From the NCBI RefSeq assembly GCF_014353015.1, contig NZ_CP060704.1, forward strand, positions 5,357,001 to 5,421,000: a stretch of 64,000 bases of DNA, given 5' to 3'. Positions 16,348 through 39,716 of the stretch are shown piece by piece; the first letter of the stretch is position 1; each line of letters starts with the position of its first letter. Source of the DNA: Chitinimonas koreensis. GTDB lineage: Bacteria; Pseudomonadota; Gammaproteobacteria; Burkholderiales; Chitinimonadaceae. Both the position numbers and the translations under genes were made by a program. The notes beneath the pieces are model-generated. The model was not told the DNA's origin. It saw only the letters and a program-made list of their open reading frames with translations, and ran no database searches.

Positions 16348-18117
16348 ATGCTCGAATCCAGTTTGCCGCCCGGCAGCGCGCGGCCTTTTCCGCTGCGCGC
16401 GCTCAAGGGCGAAAACAGCCACGACCGGCTCACCGGCCTGCCCAGCCAGGCGCTGCTGGTGGAACGCCTGCGCTGGAGCCTGAGCGAGGGCGACGCCGGC
16501 CAGCGGGTCGGCGCCGTGCTGGCGCTGCGCGTCGACGGCTTCCACCTGATCAACGACGCGCTCGGCCACGCCACCGGCGATCGCCTGCTCAACGCCATCG
16601 CCGGCCGCATCCGCGGCCTGGTGCGCGAGCAGGACATGGTCGCCCGGCTCGACGGCGTCGAGTTCGCCGTGGTCCTGAACGGCCCGATGCAGGAGGACGC
16701 CGCGCAGGCCTTCGCCGAGCGGCTGCAGTTGGGCATGACCGAACCGTTCGAGCTCGACGACGGCCAGGAGGTGTTCGTCACCTGCTGCATCGGCATCGCC
16801 CAGGCCACGCGCGAGGGCGGCCACGCCGAGCAGTTGCTGGCCCACGCCTGCCTCGCGCTGCACCACGCCAAGCAGGGCGGCCGCAACCGGATCGGCCTGT
16901 TCTCCCAGCCGCTGCTGCAACGCGCGCGCGAGACGCTGAGCCTGGAGGCCGAGCTGCGGCGCGCGCTGGAACACGGCGATTTCGAGCTGCACTACCAGCT
17001 GGCGGTCGACCTGTGCTCGGGCGCCGCCGCCGGCGCCGAAGCGCTGCTGCGCTGGCGCCACGCCGAGCGCGGCCTGATCGCGCCGGCCCGCTTCATCCCG
17101 GCGGCCGAGCGCAGCGGCCTGATCATCCCGCTGGGCAACTGGGTGATCGAGCAGGCCTGCCGGCAGATGGCCGAGTGGCAGCAAGCCGGCATCGCGCCGC
17201 CGCGCATCGCGGTCAACCTGTCGCCGCGCCAGCTTTCGCATGCCGGGCTGCTGGCCGACATGCGCGGCATCCTGGCCCGTAGCGGCTGGTCCGGCGAGCG
17301 GCTGGAATTCGAGCTGACCGAGAGCACCCTGGTCGAATGCGAGCGGGCCGACCGCCTGCTGCGCCAGCTGGCGGAGCTGGGCATCACGCTGGCGGTCGAC
17401 GACTTCGGCACCGGCTATTCCTCGCTGGGCTACCTGAAGCGGCTGCCGATCCACAAGATCAAGATCGACCAGGCCTTCATCCGCGACCTGGCGATCGACG
17501 CCGACAGCGCCTCGATCGTGCGCGCGGTGATCTCGATCGCCCGCGACCTGCAGAAGCAGGTGGTGGCCGAAGGCGTGGAGACCGAGGCGCAGGCGGCCTT
17601 CCTGCTGCGCCACCACTGCCAGGTGGTGCAGGGCTTCCTGTTCAGCCAGCCGGCCGCCGCCGCGCAGATCGCCGAATCGCTGCAGACCCGCCAGCCGCCG
17701 CGCCAGCTGCTGCCCGAGCACGCCAGCCGCACCGTGCTGCTGGTCGACGACGAGGTGCAGGTGCTGCGCGCGCTGCAGCGCAGCCTGCGCAGCGAGGGCT
17801 ACCGCATCCTGACCGCCAGCCGGCCGGAGGAGGCGCTGGAGCGGATGGCGCGCGAGCCGGTCAGCGTGGTGCTGACCGACCTGATGCAGGGCGTGCGCGG
17901 CGTGACGCTGCTGCGCCAGGTGAAGCAGCTCTACCCGCTGACCGTCCGCATGATCCTGACCGGCCACGCCCAGGTCGATGCGCTGAGCCTGGCGATCAAC
18001 GAAGGCGCGGTGCAGAAGTTCCTGTTCAAGCCGTGGGAGAACGACGTGCTCAAGCAGTACCTGCGCGAGGCCTGCGTGTTGCAGGAGATCCAGGCGCAGC
18101 AGGGTTGCCCGGCGTGA
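16348..18117 (+). CDS. Cyclic-di-GMP phosphodiesterase: degenerate GGDEF - EAL - receiver
   Basis: A 589-residue cytoplasmic signalling protein. Residues 25-170 form a GGDEF-like domain whose signature is degenerate (LDGVEF at 101-106 instead of GGDEF), so it is probably not a cyclase. The EAL domain (about 190-435) looks intact: E231 in EALLRW, AVNLSPRQL, ELTEST, DDFGTGYSSLGYLK, and VAEGVET. It should hydrolyse cyclic-di-GMP. Residues 458-580 form a response-regulator receiver with the acidic pair in VLLVDDE, phospho-acceptor D511 and a conserved FKPW near the end. A receiver at the C-terminus is the reverse of the common order. AGGAGG precedes the ATG at good spacing. Confidence 0.92.
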   Translation: MLESSLPPGSARPFPLRALKGENSHDRLTGLPSQALLVERLRWSLSEGDAGQRVGAVLALRVDGFHLINDALGHATGDRLLNAIAGRIRGLVREQDMVARLDGVEFAVVLNGPMQEDAAQAFAERLQLGMTEPFELDDGQEVFVTCCIGIAQATREGGHAEQLLAHACLALHHAKQGGRNRIGLFSQPLLQRARETLSLEAELRRALEHGDFELHYQLAVDLCSGAAAGAEALLRWRHAERGLIAPARFIPAAERSGLIIPLGNWVIEQACRQMAEWQQAGIAPPRIAVNLSPRQLSHAGLLADMRGILARSGWSGERLEFELTESTLVECERADRLLRQLAELGITLAVDDFGTGYSSLGYLKRLPIHKIKIDQAFIRDLAIDADSASIVRAVISIARDLQKQVVAEGVETEAQAAFLLRHHCQVVQGFLFSQPAAAAQIAESLQTRQPPRQLLPEHASRTVLLVDDEVQVLRALQRSLRSEGYRILTASRPEEALERMAREPVSVVLTDLMQGVRGVTLLRQVKQLYPLTVRMILTGHAQVDALSLAINEGAVQKFLFKPWENDVLKQYLREACVLQEIQAQQGCPA

Positions 18118-18266
18118 GGTGCCCCCGGCGCAGGGCGCGTGCCGTGGTTTGCTGAACCCGCCCTCACCCGGCCCTCCGGGCCACCTTCTTCCGAGACCGG
18201 GCAACTTGGACTGCCGCCCGCGCGCGGGAGAAGGAAGGGCGCCTCACGTTCAGGATAAATCCCGAG

Positions 18267-20018
18267 CTAGCGCGCCAGGACGGCCTGCACGGCGGCCAGC
18301 AGCCGGTCCGCGGCGCCCACGCCGGCGGACGCCGCGCGCCAGGCGACATGACGGTCCGGCCGGACCAGCAGGCAACCCGAATCGTCGATGCCGCGCAGCC
18401 GCCGCCACGCACCGTCCGCATCGGCGAGCTCGCAGCCAGGCCCGATCGCATGGCAGTCGAGCGCGATGCCCAACGCCGCCCTCACCCGCTCCGCCGCATC
18501 CCGCCAGGCTTCCCCGGCCGGGCCGACCAGCAGGCTGAAGCGTCCCTGCCCGGCCAGGTCGAGCGTCGACAGCCGCGTGCCGGCGCGCTCGAGCCAGGCG
18601 TGCGGCAAGCAGGCGCCGGGGAAGGTCGTTGGCTGGTAGTACAGCTCCGGGTCGCGTTCGGCCGGCTCGGGCCGCGCCTCGCCGCGGACGACGGCGGACG
18701 AGGCATAGACCTGGCCCAGCTCGACCCCGTGGCCGTTGAACTGGTAGTTCTGCAGCGCCACCGCGGCCGCCAGCGTCGCCCGCCGTTCGCGGCCGCGCGC
18801 GGTATCGGATTCCAGCTCGGCCAGGTTGCGGCGGCTGTCCTCGGCCGGCTGGCCGTGCCAGAAGCCCAGCGCCTCGAACACCGGCGCCATCTCGTGCTGC
18901 GACTTGATCGCGCGCTCGACCACCTGGCGCGCGACCGGTCGCCGCTCCGCGTCGTAGCTGTCCAGCAGGTCGGCGCCGGCCCGGTCCTGCAGCACCATGG
19001 CCAGCTTCCAGGCCAGGTTGTAGCTGTCCTGGATCGCGGTATTGCTGCCCAGGCCGTTGGTGGGCGGATGGCGGTGGGCGGCGTCGCCGGCCAGGAAGAT
19101 CCGGCCCCGCCGCATCGCCGTGGCCACCATGCGGTTCACCTGCCAGGTGTTGGCCGACTTGATGCGGATCGGCAGGCCGGCGTCGCCGATCACGATGCGC
19201 GCGCGCTCGGCCAGCGCCGTCTCGCTCAAATCCGGCTCGCCGGCCGCCGGCGCGTAGAGGAACACCAGCACCCACTCGTTCCAAGGCTTCACGCACACCA
19301 GCGCGCCGTCGCACAGGCCGCGCCGCTCGTCCGGCTGCACCAGCCAGTAGAGCGCGCCGGGCCGGTGGGCGCAGTACTGCGCCAGGTCCGCCTCGATCCA
19401 GCAGCTGACGAAATGGGCCAGCCCGGTCTCGCCCTCCAGTTCGAAACCCGCCTGCGCCGCGACCGTGCTGTTGCCGCCGTCGGCGCCGATCGCATAGTCG
19501 GCGCGCACGCGGATGCGGCGGCCGTCGCGGCGGTCGACCAGCTCGGCCGTCACGCCGTCCGGGGCCTGCTCGATGCGGACCAGCTCGGTGTCGAACAGCA
19601 CGCGCGCGCCGTGGCTGCGCGCGGCGTCGAGCAGGATCGGTTCGAGCCGATGCTGCGGCAGGTTGCACAGCTCGCACGGGCTGGCGGCGGCGTAGTCGGC
19701 CCGGCGCGCCTCGCCGGCGCCCCAGGAATCGAGCCGCGCCAGCTCCATGCCGGCCAGCGTGGTGGCCCAGACCGTGTTGCGCATCAGCCGGCTCGGCGTG
19801 GCCGCGGCGCGGGCGCGGTCCTCCAGGCCGAGGTCGCGCAGCACTTCGAGCGTGCGCTGATTGGTGATGTGGGCGCGCGGCGTATTGGCCACGCCGGGAT
19901 GGCGGCTGATCGCCAGCACCTCGACGCCGTGGCGGGCCAGCAGCGCCGCGGCCGCGAGGCCGGCCGGACCGGCGCCGACCACCAGCACCGGCAGGCGGAT
20001 TTCGGCCGGATCAGACAC
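18267..20018 (-). CDS. FAD-dependent aromatic hydroxylase (PheA/TfdB family)
   Basis: A 583-residue class A flavoprotein monooxygenase. The FAD-binding GxGxxG is VVGAGPAGLAAAALLARHG (residues 12-30), the DG motif is YAIGADGGNS, and the GD motif is IFLAGDAAHRHPPTNGLGSN with the helix that closes the active site. A C-terminal thioredoxin-like region typical of phenol and 2,4-dichlorophenol hydroxylases follows. It would use NAD(P)H and O2 to hydroxylate a phenolic ring. As last gene of the NRPS operon, overlapping the exporter gene by 8 bp, its likely substrate is the tyrosine-derived residue of the peptide; this is inference from context. Confidence 0.88.
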   Translation of the reverse strand: MSDPAEIRLPVLVVGAGPAGLAAAALLARHGVEVLAISRHPGVANTPRAHITNQRTLEVLRDLGLEDRARAAATPSRLMRNTVWATTLAGMELARLDSWGAGEARRADYAAASPCELCNLPQHRLEPILLDAARSHGARVLFDTELVRIEQAPDGVTAELVDRRDGRRIRVRADYAIGADGGNSTVAAQAGFELEGETGLAHFVSCWIEADLAQYCAHRPGALYWLVQPDERRGLCDGALVCVKPWNEWVLVFLYAPAAGEPDLSETALAERARIVIGDAGLPIRIKSANTWQVNRMVATAMRRGRIFLAGDAAHRHPPTNGLGSNTAIQDSYNLAWKLAMVLQDRAGADLLDSYDAERRPVARQVVERAIKSQHEMAPVFEALGFWHGQPAEDSRRNLAELESDTARGRERRATLAAAVALQNYQFNGHGVELGQVYASSAVVRGEARPEPAERDPELYYQPTTFPGACLPHAWLERAGTRLSTLDLAGQGRFSLLVGPAGEAWRDAAERVRAALGIALDCHAIGPGCELADADGAWRRLRGIDDSGCLLVRPDRHVAWRAASAGVGAADRLLAAVQAVLAR

Positions 20019-21648
20019 AGAGATCCTCCTCCGGCTGGCGCTGCGCCTGCTTGAGCTGGCCGTCCTCGAGCTTGACGATGCGGTCGGCGCAGGCGAAGTA
20101 GGCGTCGTCGTGGCTGACGATCAGCACCGTCTTGCCGCGCCGCTTCAGCTCGGGCAACAGCTCGGTGTAGAACACCCGCTTGAAGGCCGGGTCCTGGTCG
20201 GCCGCCCATTCGTCGAACAGGTAGATCGGCCGGTCCTCGAGGTAGGCCGACACCAGCGCCAGCCGCTTGCGCTGGCCGCTGGACAGCGCGACGGTGGAGA
20301 ACTTGCCGTCGGCAACCTGCACCTTGTGCGCCATGCCGAGCTTGTCGAGGTAATGCATGGCACGCGCCTGCAGCTCGGGCTGGCCGGCTTCCAGCAACTG
20401 CTCGAACAGGTGGAAATCGGCGAACACCGCCGAAAAGTGCTGGCGGTAGTGCGCCAGGTTGGCGGCCGTCACTTCCTGGCCGTCGAGCGCGATCGACCCG
20501 CGTTCGGGCGGATACAGGCCCAGGATCAGCATGGCCAGCGTGGTCTTGCCGCTGCCGTTGCCGCCGACGATGAAGACGATCTCGCCGCGCTCGATGGCGA
20601 GGTCGATCGGGCCGAGCATGAACTGGCGGTCCTCGGTCGGGCCGGGGTAGTGGTGCACCACCTGGCGCAGCGCCAGCAGCGGCCCGCCGCGGCGCTCGAA
20701 GGCCGGCGCGGCGGGCGGCGGCGCGGCGGCGTCGAGGTCGCCCTCGAGCTGGGCGATCTTGTCCAGCGCCACGCCGGCCTGGCGGATCACCGGCAGCGCG
20801 TACAGCATGTCGTTGATCGGCTTGATCAGGAACAGCAGGATCAGCGCGAAGGCGGTCAGCACCGCCGGCTCGGCCGCGATCCACAGCGGCGCGGCGAACA
20901 CCACCGCGCCGATCAGGCCGTAGAACAGGATGTTGTTGAGGTTGGCGATCAGCGAATAGATGCCCATCGAGGCCAGGTAGAGCCGCTTGAACCCCTGCGA
21001 ATCGGGCACCACCACCTCGGCGACGAACTGCTCGCCCTTGCGCGCATTGAGCTGCAGCTCGCGGCTGCCCTCGATCAGGTCGCGGAAATCCTGGTAGAGC
21101 CGGCCCATCTGTTCGCGCAGCCGGTACATGTAGCGCAGCGGCACGTATTCGGCGACGTGGTAGATCGCGAGGCCAACGCCCAGCAGCAGCGCGGCGGCCA
21201 GCGCCAGCGGCCACGACAGCCAGGCCATCCAGGCCATGCAGCCGGCCACCACGGCCAGGTTGCCGAACACCTGCGGCAGCATCTGGAAGGCCTGCACCAG
21301 CAGGTTGATGTCGTTGGTCATGATCGCCAGCAGCTCGGCGTGGCCCAGCGCCTGCAGCTTGCGCACCGGGGTGGCCAGCAGCTTGCGGCTCAGCGCCACG
21401 CGCAGGCGGTGGACCGCGTCCTGGGTCAGGTGGATCAGCACCAGCTCGGACAGCAGCTTGGTGGCGAAGAAGGCGGCGCACAGCCAGGCGAAGCGGCCGC
21501 CCAGCCCGGCGGCCGCGCCCTGGGCCGACACGCCGTCGCCGATGGTCTTGGCGAGGCTGGCGCCGCTGGCGCCGTTGACGAGTCCGGCCAGCGCCGCCAG
21601 CAGCATCAGCGGCCAGGATTGGCGGATCAGGTGATGGATGACTTTCAT
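20011..21648 (-). CDS. Cyclic-peptide/siderophore ABC exporter (PvdE/SyrD type)
   Basis: A 545-residue half-transporter with membrane and ATPase domains fused. Six hydrophobic helices lie within residues 10-300. The ATPase domain has Walker A in GGNGSGKTTLAML, the signature LSSGQRKRLAL, Walker B in IYLFDEWAADQDP and the switch His in LIVSHDD. The DEWAADQDP wording is characteristic of the PvdE/SyrD exporters of nonribosomal peptides. It would pump the product or its precursor across the inner membrane. It is 6 bp downstream of the terminal NRPS gene and overlaps the hydroxylase gene, so it belongs to the operon. Confidence 0.92.
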   Translation of the reverse strand: MKVIHHLIRQSWPLMLLAALAGLVNGASGASLAKTIGDGVSAQGAAAGLGGRFAWLCAAFFATKLLSELVLIHLTQDAVHRLRVALSRKLLATPVRKLQALGHAELLAIMTNDINLLVQAFQMLPQVFGNLAVVAGCMAWMAWLSWPLALAAALLLGVGLAIYHVAEYVPLRYMYRLREQMGRLYQDFRDLIEGSRELQLNARKGEQFVAEVVVPDSQGFKRLYLASMGIYSLIANLNNILFYGLIGAVVFAAPLWIAAEPAVLTAFALILLFLIKPINDMLYALPVIRQAGVALDKIAQLEGDLDAAAPPPAAPAFERRGGPLLALRQVVHHYPGPTEDRQFMLGPIDLAIERGEIVFIVGGNGSGKTTLAMLILGLYPPERGSIALDGQEVTAANLAHYRQHFSAVFADFHLFEQLLEAGQPELQARAMHYLDKLGMAHKVQVADGKFSTVALSSGQRKRLALVSAYLEDRPIYLFDEWAADQDPAFKRVFYTELLPELKRRGKTVLIVSHDDAYFACADRIVKLEDGQLKQAQRQPEEDLCV

Positions 21649-21654
21649 GATTTC

Positions 21655-24600
21655 CTAGAGTGAGTGCGCCGGCAGCTCGGCGGCTGCGGCCTGCGCCGGC
21701 ATGGCCGGGCTGTCTTCGATGAGGCGGACGATCGAGCGGGCGATGGCGGCCTCGTGTTCCTGCAGGATCGCGAGATGGCGCGCCGGCCGGGTCTCGACGG
21801 CGAGCTCGCCGTAGCGGCTGCCGAGCCAGCTGTTGCCGGCCGCGGCGAATTCCGTGCTCTGGACGATCCGCGCCGGCCAGGCCGGGCTGCCGTCGGCCCA
21901 GTGGCCCAGGGCCAGCCGTGCCGCGGCGCGCTCCTGCCAGTAGCGCCGGGTCGCCAGCACGTGGCAGCGCTCGGCCAGGTAGCGCTGGCGCAGGATGGCG
22001 CGCCAGATGTCGCGTTCATGGCCGCCGGCCAGTTCCATCGCACCGATCGCCAGGTCGATGCAGGCCTCCAGCCCGAGCGCGTCGAAGGCAGCGGCCGGCG
22101 GCGCCGCGCCGCGCGCATAGGTCTCGCAGATCGCCTTGAAGAACTCGCGCCGCAGCCGTTCCTCGCAGAACGGCGCCGGCGGCTGGCCCAATGGAACGAC
22201 GGGGGTGTCGACGAAGCACAGCCGCAGGTCGGCACGGCCGTGCCGGTGCAGCAGCCGCGCCAGCTCCAGGCCGATCAGGCCGCCGACGCAGTAGCCGACC
22301 AGGGTGACGGGGCCGGCGCAGCGGCGCAGCAGCTGGGCCGCGTAGCGCTCGGCCATCGCGGCCAGGCTGTCCAGCGGCGGCCGTTCGTTGTCGATGCCGT
22401 CGTGGTGCAGCGCGAACACCCGGACCGACGCCGGCAGGCGCCGCGCCAGGCCGTTGAACACCTCGGCGCTGCCGCCGGCGCCCGGGATCAGGACGACGTC
22501 GTGCGCCGCCGTCGCGGTCGCGCCGTCGAGCCTCGCCAGGTTGTCGTCGAGCAGCGTCCAGCTGCGCTCGCGGGCCGCCGGCGCGCGTTCCGCGCCGGGG
22601 TCGATGCGGCGGGCCAGTTGCGCCACCGTCGGGCACTCGAACAGCGACAGCATCTGCCATTCGCCGGGCAGCACGGCACGCAGCCGGACCGCCAGCGACA
22701 AAGCCAGCAGCGAATGGCCGCCGAGCGCGAAGAAGTCGTCGTGCACACCGACGCGTTCGAGCTTCAGCACCTCGGCCCACAGCCGCGCCAGCACCGCTTC
22801 GGTCTCGTTGCGCGGCGCGACGTAGCCGGCCTCGCCGCGCCGGCGTTGCGGCGCCGGCAGCGCGTTGCGGTCGAGCTTGCCGTTGGCGGTCAGCGGCAGC
22901 GCGTCGAGCGACACGTAGTGGGCAGGAACCATGTAGTCGGGCAGCGTCTGCTGCAGCCGGCTGCGCAACTCGGCCGCGGCCGGGACTTGCCGGCCCGGCT
23001 GCGGCACCAGGTAGGCCACCAGCCGCTTGTCGCCGGGTTCGTCCTCGCGTGCCAGCACGGCCGCTTCGCTGATCTCGCCCTGCGCCAGCAGCGCCGCCTC
23101 GATCTCGCCCGGCTCGATGCGCAGGCCGCGGATCTTCACCTGGCGGTCGATCCGGCCCAGGTACTCGATCTCGCCATTCGGCACGTAGCGCGCAAGGTCG
23201 CCGGTCCGGTACATGCGCGCGCCAGGCTGGCCGAACGGGCACGGCAGGAAGCGCTCGGCCGTCAGGTCCGGCCGGTTCAGGTAGCCGCGCGCCAGGCCGT
23301 CGCCGGCGATGTACAGCTCGCCGGCCACCTCGACCGGCACCGGCTCGAAGCGGTCGTCGAGGATGTAGGCCTGGCCGTTGGCGATCGGCCGGCCGATCGG
23401 CACCGAAGTATCGAAGCCGACATCCGCCGGTAATGCATGGACGCAGGAAAAGGTGGTGCACTCGGTCGGGCCATAGCCGTTGCTGAGCATGCCGCCGGCG
23501 GCGAGGAACTTGCGCACGTGCGGCACCGACAGCGCCTCGCCCCCGCCAGCAGGTGGCCCACCGTGGCCAGCTGCGGCAGCTGGTGTTCGACCAGCTGGTT
23601 GAACAGCGCGGCGGTCAGCCACAGCGTGTCGATGCCGGTGATCAGTTCGCCGATCCGTTCGAGCGAACGCGAGCCCGGTGGCGGCAGGACCAGCGTCGCG
23701 CCGTTGAGCAGCGGCGCCCAGATTTCGAAGGTCGAGGCGTCGAAGGCCAGCGGCGCCAGGTGCAGCACGCGCTGGCCGGGACCGAGCGCGAAGTAGTCGC
23801 TGTTGCAGACCAGCCGGCTGACGTTGCGCTGGGTCACCTGCACGCCCTTGGGCTGGCCGGTCGAGCCCGAGGTGTACATGACGTAGGCCAGGTGATCGGC
23901 CCGGGTCGTGAGGGGCGGCGGATCGGTCGGGCAACAGGCCAGTTCTGCTTCCAGCCGATCGAGCGCCAGCACCGTGATGCCTTCGAGCAAAGCAGCCTGG
24001 CCGCTTCGACGCAGGATCAGCGCCGGTGCGGCGTCGTCGAGCAGATAGGCCAGCCGCTGGTCCGGCAGCTCGGGATCGAGCGGCAGGTAAGCGCCGCCGG
24101 CCTTGAGGATCGCCAGCAGCGCGACCGCCAGGTCGAGCGAGGGCGGCAGGCTCAGGCCGACCAGCACGTCGGGGCCGACGCCGCGGCGGCGCAGCGCATG
24201 CGCCAGCCGGTTGGCGCGCGCGTCGAGCCCGGCGTAGCTCAGCGTGCCGTCGGCGGCGACCACCGCCGGCAACTCGGGCGTACGCGCCGCCTGTGCCTCG
24301 AACAACGTCGCCAGCCTGGCCTCGCGCGGATAAGGCCGCGCCGTGGCGTTCCAGTCGGCCAGCAGCCGCCGGCGCTCGCCCGCCGCCAGCAGGTCGTGAT
24401 CGCCCAGCGGCCGCCCGGCATCGGCCGACATCGCGGCGTACAGCGCCAGCCATTGCGCCGACAGCGCCGCCACCCGCGCGGCCGCGAGCGTGCCGGCGTC
24501 GTACAGCCAGCGGCCGCCGTTGCCGTCGGCGGCGAGCTGCAGGCAGAGCCGCCAGCGGCCCTCGCGCCGGCCGGCCGGTACAGCGGCCACCAGTTCGGCC

Positions 24601-26005
24601 GGATCGACGATCTCCACCCGCAGCGGCCAATCCTGCGCCGCGACGACTTGGCGCAGGGCCGGCTGGCGCTGCAGCAGGTCGCGCGCATGGCCGCCGTGCC
24701 GGCGCAGCAGCGCCAGCCGCTCGGCCACGGCCGCGCGGTTCGGCGCCAGGCCCTGCCGCAGGTCGATCCGCAGCCGCAGCGGCAGCAACGGTGCGAAGAA
24801 CGCGCCGAGGCCGTCCTGCGCATCGCTCGAATCCGGCCCGGCATGGGCCAGGTCGACCTCGGCCGTGCGGCCGATGCGGGCGAGGCAGGCGGCATAGGCG
24901 GTCAGCAGCGCCGCCAGGTCGTGCGGCCGGCCGGCCGGCAGCGCGACCGGCAGCACGCGGCGGTCGGCTGCGGCGCCGGCCGCCGCATGCGGCAGGTCGA
25001 ACGGCACGGCATGCTGCAGCTGCGAGGTCCAGAACGGCTCGTGCCGGCACAGCTCGGACTGGCGCCGACCGAGCCATTCGGCCCGCTCGCCGTCCAGGAC
25101 GGCCAGCGTGCCGCCCTGCCCCACCGGCACTTCGGCCGCCGGCAGCGGCCGCCCTTCGAGGGTCGAGAAGCCGCCGAGCCGGACGTCGCGCGTCGCGGTC
25201 GCCACCACCAGGGCGTCGGCCGACTGCGACAGCACCGTGCCGGGCGGCCGGCCGCTGGCGCCATCGAGCACCTCCAGCGCGGCGACGCTGGCGAAGCCGC
25301 CGGCGTGGGCGATCTTGGCCGTGCCGAGCGGGTTCGGGTAGGCGCCGAACTGCAAGGCGCGCACCAAGGCCGACAGCCGCTCGGCCGGCTGGCGCCAGTC
25401 CAGGCAGCCGCCGGCCTCGGGCCGGCGGTCGGCGGCGAAGAAGCTGCGCCGGTCCGCGGCCTGCGCCTGCCGCCGCAAGGAACCGCGCTCCAGCGCCTCG
25501 ACCAGCGCGGCGAAGCCGCCCAGCGCCGCGTCGTAGCACTTGGCGTTCAGGCTCAGCGCCGTCTCGCTCGCGGCGAGGTCGAACCAGACCTGCTGCAGCA
25601 GCTCGCCGGCATCGACCCGCTGCGTCATCGCGTGCCAGGTGACGGCATGGCGGCGCTCGCCGTGGATCAGCGCCCAGGAGGTGGCGTGGGTGCCGGCGTA
25701 GCGCGGCAGCGGCCCGTCGTGGTAGTTGGCGGCCAGCCGGCGCGGCGCAGCCAGCAGTTCGGGGCCGAGGATGGCCGGGTTGACGATGCTGAACAGGCAG
25801 TCGAACGGCTGGCCGGCCAGCAGCGGCAGTAGCGCCGCCGGCTCGGCCGCGCAGGCGATGCCGTGCCGCTGCGCCCACTGCCGCAGCCGCGGCTCGCGCG
25901 ACACCAGCGCGGCGACGGCATGGCCGCGTTCCAGCAGCAGTTCGGCGCAGGCCTGCGGCAGCGTGGTCTCGCCGATCAGCACGCAGCGCAATGGCCGGTT
26001 CGGCG

Positions 26006-26009
<4 letters not shown>
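21655..26009 (-). CDS. Terminal NRPS: formyltransferase - half C - A(Val) - PCP - thioesterase (frameshifted)
   Basis: Starts at an ATG overlapping the previous stop (ATGA). With one base restored it is 1451 residues. Domains: formyltransferase N-terminal part (1-175; NYHDGPLPRYAGTHATSW, then HAMTQRVDAGELL) and C-terminal part (195-295); only the C-terminal half of a condensation domain (315-550); adenylation (560-1050; TSGSTGQPKG); PCP (LGGHSLLALS); type I thioesterase (1165-1445). The specificity residues read D-A-F-W-L-G-G-T-F, close to the GrsB valine code. The thioesterase nucleophile motif is GYCVGG, with Cys where Ser is usual. The frame breaks at 23539-23544, where a near-identical copy at 41.7 kb has one extra G, so the deletion is a recent mutation or a sequencing error. 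Confidence 0.9.
22703..24228 (-). repeat. Near-identical A-PCP segment, copy A (in terminal NRPS)
   Basis: Aligns without gaps to 40845-42416 except for one missing base here (23539-23544) and a 45-bp in-frame insertion in the other copy. It spans from the early A-domain motif LDARANR to the PCP core GGHSL; similarity falls off sharply outside. It looks like a recent duplication or gene conversion of a valine-activating unit. Confidence 0.9.
23539..23544 (-). other. Single-base deletion (frame break) in terminal NRPS
   Basis: The plus strand reads GCCTCGCCCCCGCC here, against GCCTCGCCGCCCGCC in the duplicated segment near 41730. One G is lost, leaving a C5 run, and the two reading frames join perfectly if it is restored. 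Confidence 0.9.
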
Positions 26010-39647
<13,638 letters not shown>

Positions 39648-39716
39648 GGTCCCCATCCCCCGTTTGGCAGGGCCGCGCTCGCCGCCGGGGCGCGTCCCCG
39701 GCCGGCGGCGCGGCGC

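Noticed and set aside
18118..18266. A regulatory RNA between the EAL gene and the NRPS operon end.
   Set aside because: Only GC-rich, repeat-like text with CCCTC/GGGAG pairing is seen, which fits a dispersed intergenic element; no promoter or terminator pattern supports an RNA gene.
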